From Homarus americanus (taxonomy: Eukaryota; Arthropoda; Malacostraca; Decapoda; Nephropidae), in assembly GCF_018991925.1 (NCBI RefSeq), contig NW_024744357.1, forward strand, positions 6,034,897 through 6,098,896: a DNA stretch of 64,000 bases, in the 5' to 3' direction. Shown here piece by piece: positions 21,763 to 31,984 of this stretch; the stretch's first letter is position 1; every line of letters begins with the position of its first letter. Both the position numbers and the translations under genes were made by a program. The notes beneath the pieces are model-generated. The model had not been told where the DNA came from, did not search any database, and saw only the letters and a list, made by a program, of their open reading frames with translations.

Positions 21763-22705
21763 GTTATATGTAGTGATGATGGATGGTGTTATATGTACTG
21801 ATGATGGATGGTGTTATATGTAGTGATGATGGATGATGTTATATGTAGTGATGATGGATGGTGTTATATGTAGTGATGATGGATGTTGTTTTATGTAGTG
21901 ATGATGGATGGTGTTATATGTAAGATGATGGATGGTGTTATCTGTAGTGATGATGGATGGTGTTATATGTAGTGATGATGGGTGGTGTTATATGGTGATG
22001 ATGGGTGGTGTTATATGTAGTGATGATGGATGGTGTTATATGTAGTGATGATGGGTGGTGTTTATATGTAGTGATGATGGATGGTGTTATATGTAGTGAT
22101 GATGGGTGGTGTTATATAGTGATGATGGATGGTGTGTTATATGTAGTGATGATGGATGGGTGTTATATGTAGTGATGATGGATGGTGTTATATGCAGTGA
22201 TGATGGGTGGTGTTATATGTAGTGATGATGGATGGTGTTATATGTAGTGATGATGGATGGTGTTTATATGAAAAGATCATGGATGGTGTTATATGTAGTG
22301 ATGATGGACGGTGTTATATGTAGTGGATGATGGGTGGTGTTATATGTAGTGACGACGGATGGTGTTATATGAAGTGATGATGGATGGTGTTATATGTAGT
22401 GATGATGGGTGGTGTTATATGTAGTGATGATGGATGTGCGGTAGTGGTGATGATGGATGGTGTGTTATGAAAAGTATGATGGATGGTGTTATATGTAGTG
22501 ATGATGGGTGGTGTTATATGTAGTGATGATGGATGGTGTTATATGTAGTGATGATGGGTGGTGTTATATGTAGTGATGATGGATGTTATATGTAGTGATG
22601 ATGGGTGGTGTTATATTTAGTGATAATGGATGGTGTTATATGTAGTGATGATGGATGGTGTTATATATAGTGACGATGGATGATGTTATATGTAGTAATG
22701 ATTAG
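21763..22705 (+). repeat. Minisatellite, 25-bp unit (GATGGTGTTATATGTAGTGA core)
   Basis: About 37 tandem units with A/G alternation in GGATGG and GGGTGG and occasional indels. No start or stop element was seen inside. Confidence 0.95.
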
Positions 22706-23189
22706 ACAATAAAATAATAACAGTTTAATGCTAAAAAAATATACTTTGTTGTACCGTTGTAGTGAAAAACATGGTGGAACTTACATACACCGTTAATGAA
22801 CAATTGATGGAAGAAGAAGTTTTGGGGACTGAACAGTGAGATAATGTGGAGCTTCCCGGAGGGTGGCGTCCTACCATGGCCTAGCGAATGAGCCGCCCAG
22901 GGGGAGGCGATTCTGCTAGTATCTACAGATCGGTGAGTCGTACGTTACCATATCCACATAATGGTCAGTCATACGTTGGTGCAACATCTTGTTTATATTT
23001 ACGTTGTTTAAAATCCACTGAAAGTTTAATTAGTTGTTTTAGGTTTAAGATAAGATGTGTGGACAACAGTAGTTATCATGTGAGTGTAATGTGTGAGGGT
23101 GTGTGTGTTAGTGTGGTGGCAACAGTGCTGGGGGGGGTTTGTTATCTAACGTGTGCTTGGAGGAAAGATTAATGATTTAGTGAGTTTAT

Positions 23190-23272
23190 GGGTGTATGTG
23201 TGTGTGTGGGTATACGTGTGTGTGTGTGTGTGTGTATATAGTGGGGGTGTGTAGAGGGGTGTGGTGGTATAA

Positions 23273-23304
<32 letters not shown>

Positions 23305-23395
23305 GGGTGTGTGTGGGGGTATACGTGTGTGTGTGTGTATACCGTATACCTGTGTGTGTGTGGGGGTATACCGTATACGTGTGTGTGTGTGGGTC
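23190..23395 (+). repeat. TG-rich minisatellite (GTGTGGGGGTATACGTGTGT type)
   Basis: TGTG runs separated by GGGGGTATACG and AGAGGGGTG words. Confidence 0.85.
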
Positions 23396-23599
23396 AGCCT
23401 GTAGTGCTATATATAGTGATCTTTCATCGCTGTGTTTGTTTACTCAAAGGTTGTTACCCAGTCCGACCCTCTGTGTCCGTCTGTATGTCTGTCCGTGTGT
23501 CTGGCCTTCCGTAGAGCTAAACCGTAGAGTAAAGCAGGACTATTGACACCTGTGGGCTAATTGTATACAACTCTAAGCAAAGGTGACAGGTGTAATAAT

Positions 23600-24545
23600 A
23601 AAGACAACCAGTTCCTTCCTATCTCCCTCCTAAACCTAAACTTATCCAACTTAAATCCGTTGCTCCGAGTCCTATCCTGCTCGGATATTATAAGAACTTT
23701 ATCTATATCCCTTTATTGATTCCATTCACCCACTAAAATACTTCTATCATATCTCCCCACACTCTTCGTCTTTCTAGAGAATGCAAGTTTAGTTTCTTTT
23801 AACCTATCTTGATATGGAAGGTTTCTAAGTCCCGAATCATTTTCGTCATTCTTCGCTGCACCGACTCCAGTGAATTGATATCCATTCTACAATAAGGGCA
23901 CCATAACTGAACCGCATAATCGAGGTGCGGCCTGACTAGCGCAAGATATAGTTGCAATAAGACCTCTGCACTCTTTGTTATTTACACTTACTAGATATAA
24001 AACCCAATACTCTGTTTGCCTTATTTCGAACATTAACGCACTGTTTTGTGCCGTAGGTCCGGCTTATAAGCACCCTAGGTCTCTTTTCACAAGTCGACTT
24101 CTCTAGGTTGATGTTAAGGCTGGACAGTATTTGTTCTTCCAATATCATCTTGCTGGTGTTGAATTTCATTTGCCATTTTTCTGACCACTCCTGCAGTTTC
24201 TTTAGATCCTCCTGTAATGCATTTGCATCCTGCCCTGAATTAATCTGCCGCCCTATTTTGGTGTCATCCGCAAACTTGCTTATGTCACTGCTCATCCCAG
24301 TATCTAGATCGTTTATGTAGATTATGAACAAGAGTGGGCCTAGTACTGACCCCTGGGGAACCCCACTGGTTACACGGCCCCACTCAGATTTAACACCATC
24401 TACGCTGACCCTCTGCGTTCTATCGGTGAGCCATGATTTTATCCAATTTAAAACTTTCCCCTCGATACCATGAGCCTTAATTTTCCTCAGAAGCCTCTGA
24501 TGCGGTACTGTCAAATGCTTTGCTAAAGTCTATGTAAATATGTAA
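23600..24545 (-). pseudogene. LINE reverse transcriptase, CR1-like, C-terminal half (decayed)
   Basis: Reading from 24545 down: YIDFSKAFD (block A), a frameshift, VPHQRLLRKIKAHGIEGKVL, TSGVPQGSVLGPLLFIIYIN (block B), SKFADDTKIGR (catalytic FADD), then WSEKWQMKFNTSK. Further on come YLALVRPHLDYAVQLWCPY, ESVQRRMTKMIRDLETF, SLERRRVWGDMIEVF and SEQDRTRSNGFKLDKFRFRR. The order and words match the CR1 group (RPHLEYxVQxW, SLEKRRLRGDLI). Frameshifts and stops make it dead. It meets an unrelated-looking LINE half at 24545 with no spacer. Confidence 0.85.
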
Positions 24546-26045
24546 ATCTTACTCAAGGCTGGGAGACTGATATGGAGCGGTAGTTCTTGAAGAGACCTTT
24601 GTCCCCAGATTTTTTATATGCCGGGTGAACTTTAGCAATTTTCAGTTTATCAGGAAAGACACCACTAGTGAAGGAGGAGTTACAAATGTGTAGGAGAACA
24701 GGTAGTAATAAGTGGGCCACTTTCTTAATGATGCTCATTGGTATATTGTCTTCGCCTGCTGCTGCATCTTTGGACATTTTTATGATTGCCAGTAATTCAT
24801 CTGCTGTGACAGGGGATAAGAATAGTTCATTTTGCTGTCTGTTTTGCAGGCAGGCTTTACATTCCTCATGGTGATCAGGGATGCTCTCTGGAAAGATTTT
24901 TGCCAACGTTAGTAAAATATTCATTGAAGTGGTTGGCAATGAGGGAGGGTTCCGTTATAACTGAATAATTTATCATAAAAGCTGAGTGGGGGCCGAAGGC
25001 TGAGTGTTCCTGTTCTGAATAGAATTTATGATGTTGACTGGAGCTTATTTGTATAATAGTTACTTGCATTTCTAACTGCTTGTGTTACTCTATTTCTGAT
25101 ACTTTCGGTAAGCATCACCGAAAGTTATGGTCTTTTTGCAAATTTCCTTTGGAGTTTGTGTTTTTATCATTATCTTAATTTCGCTTGTGATATTGGGTTT
25201 GGAATGGATACAGTTTCACTGACTTAGTCTTGAGCGGGAAGCATTTATCAAAGGCATTGAAGATGCAAGAGAAGTTACTGCTCTTCACGTTAGGGTTGTC
25301 GGAGGCATAGACAAGATCCCAGTTAGCATTCATTAGATTGTTTTAAAAAGGAGCATGTTGTCGGGTGCAGTAGTCTCTGTATTGAATTGAGACTCTACTA
25401 GACCTTTCAGGTCTTGTGGCTGTTTTATACATGGCAAAACTGGGAAGTGATCTGAGATATTGTTATAAATAATTCCACTTGCAAGGTTGTTAGGAGTGTT
25501 GTTAGTTCAGATATGATTTATCTCAGTGGCAGAGGTGGCAGTTACTCTAGTGGGTTTGGTTATAGTGTTGAAGAGTTTAGAATGACAGGTAGCAAGAAGG
25601 TCTAATACTGAGGTGTCGGTTTCTGACTGTAATAGATCAAGGTTGAAATCTCCCAGATGTAGCAGTCTTTCCTCTCTGAACTTAAGATAGAGATGAGCTC
25701 TAAAATTTATCAAGAAAATTCCTTACATTAGTGTGGGGTCTTCTGTAGATTATCCCTACTAGGATATTTCGTGTGTCGTTACGTAATTCAGTGAAAACAC
25801 TCTATGTACTCCTCCTGAACCTTTAAATCATCTTACAGAAGTGTTATACTTGATATCAACATATAGGGCGACACCAATTATGGTCGTGACGTGTTGACCC
25901 AGTGTCTATTATAATTAGGAATGTTATACAAATGGTCAATATCGTTAGTGAGTTTGGTCTCACAGAATCCAAGCACATGAAATTTATGGGCAATAGAAGA
26001 TAAACACTGATCTAGAGTGGTATCTAGATGAAGGAATACTGGTGA
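24546..26045 (-). pseudogene. LINE endonuclease and N-terminal RT, jockey-like (decayed)
   Basis: The minus strand from about 26045 carries an AP-endonuclease domain: HVLGFCETKL, GVALYVDIKYNT, VGIIYRRPHTNV, HLGDFNLDLLQSETDTS and KPTRVTATSATEIN. Next come the linker words NANWDLVYASDNPNVKSSNF and HFNEYFTNVGKNL. The N-terminal RT follows: TADELLAIIKMSKDAAAGED, FPDKLKIAKVHPAYKKSGD, FKNYRSIS and LPALSKI. It stops there, and the next bases belong to the CR1-like half. Several frameshifts are present (25070-25500). Confidence 0.82.
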
Positions 26046-26382
26046 TGTTATGAGTAATTAAGGAAGGAATGAGGTAGTAGGAGACCTGTACAACTGATGA
26101 TTACAGGTACAGAGTGTGACCGCATTATGACCACGTCCTCATCCCTCCTCGTCCTCCACCCCCTCCTCGAGCATCCCTCACCCGTCAGCCATCAAGTCCC
26201 TGTGTATTGATCATCGATGTCTACCGCTGCTGTCCACCATGGTACTTCTTCCTCCCCGTCACACCGTCTACACCCACATTCCTCCCTCTTCCATATTTCT
26301 CCTCCCTCTTCCATCTCCCTCATTGATGTCAGTCTAAAGTGATCATTCCACGTCTTCAAAGGTGGCGTGATGCTATTTTGGT

Positions 26383-26383
26383 G

Positions 26384-26435
<52 letters not shown>

Positions 26436-26590
26436 TAGTACTAGTGGTGGAGGTGGTGGTGGTAGTAGTATTAATAATAGTAATAACAATAAAAAATAAT
26501 AACAAATAATAATAATAATGCCAACAATAGTGATGACAATAATAATAATAAATAATAATAATAATAATAATCATCATCATAATCATCATC
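26383..26590 (+). repeat. (TG)n, then GGT and AAT microsatellites
   Basis: TG tract at 26385-26434, GGTGGT to 26462, and AATAAT/ATCATC to 26590. Confidence 0.9.
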
Positions 26591-26979
26591 TCTGCCACAC
26601 CTACAGTATACCTTGATTTTACTCTTATCAGCTTGTGACTCTCCTCCTCTTTCTTCCATCTCCTTTCCTCCTCCTCTTCCTTCTTCCATCCTCTTCTCCT
26701 CTTCCTTTCGTCTTCTTTTCCTCCTCCTCCTCCTCCTCCTCCTCCCTCCACTCAGAAGTAAATATTTAAAAAAAATAATGTGGAACTTTTCAAAATTTGA
26801 CCAATAATAACCTGATAAGTCACCATTAAACACTTGTTGGGGTCGTGACTTTTGTCCTTAATGAACGAAATTCCACAAAAGTTTCCTGTCTGGTGGCTTA
26901 TAAGAGCTTTTGATTTTATTGATTTATTTATGATAATTGTTCACATTATGTAATGAGCGGGGCACCTCCAGTCGACCCA

Positions 26980-27095
26980 CCTGCGGAAGGGATCAGAGTA
27001 CAGGGTTACTTATGTTGTTTCCTTGTAATAATTAATGATGGTTTAGGTCTGTTACATTGTTATCAGTGTACTGTATCCACACCACCTCTCATGAC

Positions 27096-27151
<56 letters not shown>

Positions 27152-27836
27152 TCTGCTCCCAACTATACCGCCCTTCAGGATTTATTGAACAGTCTCCAAA
27201 ACTGGGCCACCAACAACCATGTCACCATCAACCATACCAAGACCATGTGGTTATGATCAACCTCTCCTCCGACATTGTCCCACCTCCTTCCATTACTTAG
27301 GTCCGAACACACCCAGGCTGTAGATTCCACGAAGCCCTCGGCGTCACCATAGACAACAAACTAAATTGAAACCACACGTCAGTGAAGGTCAAATCCTCCA
27401 GTTTCCGTCTCCACCTCCTCCGCTGACTCAAGTCCCTGGAGTTCCTGCACCCGAGCTCCCCAGTGTTTACACAACATTCATACTCCCAAGCTCACCTATG
27501 CCTCCCTACCTGGTCTTCTCCTAAATGCCACAACGTAAAACACCAGAAAAGTGCAAAAGAGGGCATGCAAGATTATTATCTCCCTTCCTACTCCACATAT
27601 CAAGAAGGTCAACACAGACCATCTGCCTGACTTCTACCGACCATCACCACGACCCCATCTGCAATTTGGTAAGAAGCTTCTACACCATCCTCGACACCGG
27701 CCCACTACCACCTGAGATCCCTAGTCCGAGAATTGCTGTTCGACACCACAACCGCATCCAGCCCATACGTGCACGAACTGATCGCTAAGAGAACAGCCCA
27801 GTCCCAACCATTGTAAAAATTATCAATAACTTGTAA
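26980..27836 (+). pseudogene. Decayed LINE RT copy with an internal (CA)n expansion
   Basis: It is a relative of the LINE at 7953-9142. Corresponding segments include LCCFLVIINDGL (for LCFLILINDAL), CTVSTPP (for CTVGVTVDTTP) and YTALQDLL with LQNWATNNHVTINHTKT. Further on come ALGVTIDNKLN, HLLR and HNRIQPIRARTDR, then PTIVKIINNL and a stop at 27834-27836. Frameshifts and in-frame stops are present. A (CA)n tract (27101-27148) lies inside the domain, where the intact relative codes ACACCACACC. The weak 5' part (before 27150) is less certain than the rest. Confidence 0.8.
27101..27148 (+). repeat. (CA)n microsatellite inside the LINE copy
   Basis: About 24 CA units between two RT segments that are nearly adjacent in the intact relative. 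Confidence 0.9.
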
Positions 27837-28039
27837 TAGACCAGTGTATTCACTCCCAGTAAACACTACCCTTGCACTGTCACTATGTTGAAATGAACTG
27901 TAGTTTGAGCTCATTCGCTCATTCCATCTGTCCTCAGCAAACAATGCCTCCTCCTCCTTCCTCCTCCTTCCTCCCTGCCTCCCCCCCTACATACACTACC
28001 TCCCACGTTGACCCCCCAACATGACGCCTTCAACCTCAA

Positions 28040-28225
28040 AGGGGTGGGGAGGAGGGAACGGGTGGAGTGAGGGAGGGGGGAAAGAGGAGGTGGAGGGAGG
28101 GAACGAGGGAGGGAGGGAAGGGGGAGGTGAAGTGGATGGGGTAGAAGATGGATGAAAGAAGGAAGGAAGGAGGGAGGGAGGGAAGGACGGAGGAGGTGGA
28201 GGGAAGGAGGGAGGGTTGGAAGTTC
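28040..28225 (+). repeat. GGGAGG/GGAAGG purine tract
   Basis: Degenerate GGGAGGGAAGG units; no gene. Confidence 0.8.
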
Positions 28226-28560
28226 TGGCAGTTTTCTATACCATAAATTCATTAAGGTGGAGAGTGAGGGAGTCTCGACCTTCTGTCCGGTTTGTGGAGG
28301 GGTGGAGGTGTCTGCCAAGTTCCGTCGGAGAGATCAAAGGGTTGAGATCAGGTGTTGAGACATGTGTAGTGGGAGGGGCATGTCTCCCAGCCTGTTACCA
28401 CCGGCGGAGAGTCAAGCTGCATGTCTTTGATGTTTAGGTGGTGGGGGTGGTAGGTGAGGTGGTGGTGTTGACGCCAGGTGTCACCAGGTGTGTTGCTGGC
28501 GGCCAATTTACTACCTGAGCATATTGTTATTGAGATAGTTTCAGATGTGTGTGTATACGG

Positions 28561-29429
28561 AACCACACACACCCCACCACACACACACACACACACACAC
28601 CCCACCACACACACACACACCCCACCACACACACCCCACCACACACACCCCACCACACACCCCCACCACACACACACACACCCCACCACACACACACCCC
28701 ACCACACACACACACACCCCCACACACACACACCCCACACACACACCCCACCACACACACACACAACCCACCACACACACACACACCCCCACCACACACA
28801 CACACACCCCACCACACACACACACCCCACCACACACACCCCCACCACACACACACACACCCCCACCACACACACACACACCCCCACCACACACACACAC
28901 ACCCCCACCACACACACACACACACACCCCCACACACACACACACACCCCCACCACACACACACACACACACACCCCACACACACACACACACACCCCCA
29001 CCACACACACACACACCCACCCACACACACACACACCACACACACACCCCACCACACACACACACACACCCCACACACACACACCCCCACCACACACACA
29101 CACACACCCCTACCACACACACACACACACCCCCACCACACACACACACCCCACACACACACACACGCACACACCCCCACCACACACACACACACACACA
29201 CATCTCCCCACCACACACACACACACCCCCACCACACACACACACACCCCCACCACACACACACACACACACCCCTACCACACACACACACACACACCAC
29301 CCCACCACACACACACACCCCACCACACACACACACCCCACCACACACACACACACCCCACCACACACACACACACACACACCCACCACACACACACACA
29401 CACCCCTACCACACACACACACACACCTA

Positions 29430-29492
<63 letters not shown>

Positions 29493-29558
29493 ACCACACA
29501 CCCCCTACCACACACACACACACACACCCCCACACACACACACACACACACACACACC
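28561..29558 (+). repeat. Compound (CA)n / CCCC(A)CCA array, 1 kb
   Basis: Runs of CACACA separated by CCCCACCA or CCCCTACCA about every 15-25 bases. All six frames stay open for 250 to 365 codons (Thr-His-Pro or Cys-Val-Gly), which is a pure repeat effect. Confidence 0.97.
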
Positions 29559-29822
29559 ATGAGTAATAATCTCGTTATCGAATATTTCATAATAGTAATA
29601 AAATTAGTGGGGGGGGCGGTGTTACTGAGAGAGAGAGAATAATTATCGGTCCTTTTCTCTTATTCTCCTCCAGTAAGACATCTGTCCCTAGACACAGATG
29701 TGCGCCTGACACCTGTGACATGTGCCGCCTTGATTAATAACCACCTGTTCATGTGTACCACCAGGTGTACACACAGACATACATACATACAGACAGACAG
29801 AGACTTGGAGCAGCAGATATGA

Positions 29823-29827
<5 letters not shown>

Positions 29828-29892
<65 letters not shown>
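29828..29892 (+). repeat. (GA)n microsatellite
   Basis: About 32 GA units. Confidence 0.95.
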
Positions 29893-29894
<2 letters not shown>

Positions 29895-30820
29895 TATATT
29901 TAGACAAAACTTGAATAAACTCCCTCTTTAAGACGTAAATATAACAACCGTTTAAAATATTATTATACTAGTCATTTTGTCTCTGGTTAAGTCAATGTTT
30001 GTACGTGTGGTAGTGTGTTATGTACGTTGATTTATTGTTATGTACGTCTGACTGTCAGCTGGTTATGGGCGTGGCCTGGGTGATCCATCATCATTATCAG
30101 CCAATCAGTAGCTGGCACTTCCTTACCCCCTCCACTCCCCCACCTTCTGATAACCTTACCTGGCGCCCTGATTGGTCAATTTGTTACGTCTATGGGCGGA
30201 ACAAGTACGATCATGATAGTTATTGACCAATCCTTGACCTGATTGGGATCATTTGGCTAATATTACCGTTTGATACTTATATAAATAGTGGTTTAATGAT
30301 CTGGTTTAATGTTGGTATGAATGATTATCGCATTATATAACCTTAAATATAATATCGTCAATTTAAAACAATTTACCAAAACATAAATTAACCCATTAAT
30401 ATATCGTACGTCTGGTTTTATGAATGGAATTTGGTTTGTCGAGTGGCGCCACGACGACCCCCCCCGACACAGCCCAACATATCGTACCGCATGTAAATAA
30501 AAACCCCAGAGTGACGTACCGTAGAAAGTTATTTATTGATGAACTATAAAATGCTGCGTCGTCACCACTCCTCTTCAAGATTATTATTATTGAATTCTTT
30601 AACGGAGGAACAAATCACTTTTCGTACGAGATATAACTTGAGAAATAATTGGGTTTTTTTTCTTGTGCCTCCTTCTCGGTGATTTATGAATGAATGGTGG
30701 TTGTGATAATGGGTGGTGAATGGGTTAGTGAGTTATGTAGTGTCTAGAGTACAGGTTGGTTATGAATGGTTGTGTTTGTTATATTACTGGTGGTTGAGTC
30801 TTAAAACAGACAGACAAAAA
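29895..30820. other. Intronic stretch, no gene recognised
   Basis: AT-rich unique sequence. The repeated word ATTGGTCAATT/TGATTGGGATCA appears near 30170-30250. No exon or element could be supported. Confidence 0.45.
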
Positions 30821-30825
30821 TAAGG

Positions 30826-31185
30826 AGAATGTTCCCCGAGCAACGCTCTTGTGCATTATGCAGAAGACCCGACAGCCGCACCCTTATCCACTACCTCCTA
30901 AGATGTCCCCACACAACGCCTGCTGGACCACCACTCCACGACCCCCTGACGGAGACACGATGATCCTCCCCATACTGGCCAGATATTATGTAAATAACAT
31001 TGATTATGTGTTAAAGGAATATCCTTCCTTCCTTAGGCTTTAGTAAGCCCTTCATAATATTTATACTGTATATACTTGTCACACTTGCCAGCTGCTTGGT
31101 GTCATTGTAAGAGGGTACCTAGTGACAACACTAGGATCCCGCTCTCTATCAAGGAATAAACAGTTGAAATTGAAAAATTGAATAA
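30826..31185 (+). pseudogene. LINE C-terminal zinc-knuckle fragment and 3' end
   Basis: One frame reads PEQRSCALCRRPDSRTLIHY then LLRCPH, a C-x2-C-x10-H-x4-C motif found at the C-terminus of many LINE ORF2 proteins. After a stop/frameshift, NNIDYVLKEYPSFLRL ends at TAG. A 3' region with AATAAACAGTTGAAATTGAA follows and looks like the tail. It is dead and 5'-truncated. Confidence 0.65.
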
Positions 31186-31429
31186 GGAGAAAAACAGACG
31201 GAGATTTACACACTGACTAAGACACGGACAAAAATACACAAATATATTAATCCCAGAAACAATTATCTTAAGAAATGACATTGATTTTAATCCTTGAGTT
31301 ATCTTAAGTGGGGATTATAGCAAGTTAATCCTCCCCTTTAATCCATGAAGGGATTAACTGAGTTAATCCATCTACATAAAGGGGGTGAATGTGAGTTGTT
31401 TATGTAAAATAATATTGGTGTGTTAGTAA

Positions 31430-31872
31430 GTGGGTGAGATAATGGGTGGGTGGGGGGTGTAGGGAGGGGTGTGTGGGGTGTAGGTGGGTGAGTGTCGGGG
31501 GTAGGGAGGGGTGTGGGTGTAGGTGGGTGAGTGTCGGGGTGTAGGGTGGGAGGGTGTGGGGTGTAGGTGGGAGGGTGTGTGGGTGTAGGTGGTGAGTGTC
31601 GGGGTGTAGGTGGGTGGGTGTGTGGGGTGTAGGTGGAGGGTGTGGGGTGTAGGTGGGTGAGTGTCGGGGTGTAGGTGGGAGGGTGTGTGGGGTGTAGGTG
31701 GGTGAGTGTCGGGGTGTAGGTGGGAGGGTGTGTGGGTGTAGGTGGGTGAGTGTCGGGGGTGTAGGTGGGTGAGTGTCGGGGTGTGGTGGGAGGGGTGTGT
31801 GTGGGTGTAGGTGGAGGTGTGTGGTGTGGGTGGGTGAGTGTCGGGGTGTAGGTGGGTGGGAGTGTCGGGGGT
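31430..31872 (+). repeat. GT-rich minisatellite (GTGTCGGGGTGTAGGTGGGT)
   Basis: Irregular units mixing GTGTCGGGGTGTAG and GGTGGGAGGGTGTGTGGG. The 165- to 191-codon minus frames (Thr/Pro/His) are artefacts. Confidence 0.9.
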
Positions 31873-31984
31873 GTAGGTATTTGAGTGAGGGAGAGATGAA
31901 ATGCGTCGTCCAATGGCCATAGACTGATATAGAGTTATTCATTAAAGGCGTTTGACACTCCCGCGATCTGTAGTTAACAAGCGA

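Noticed and set aside
28348..29642. Six-frame open reading of 250 to 365 codons (Thr-His-Pro or Cys-Val-Gly)
   Set aside because: Compound CA/CCCC repeat; no start context, splice sites or conserved motif.
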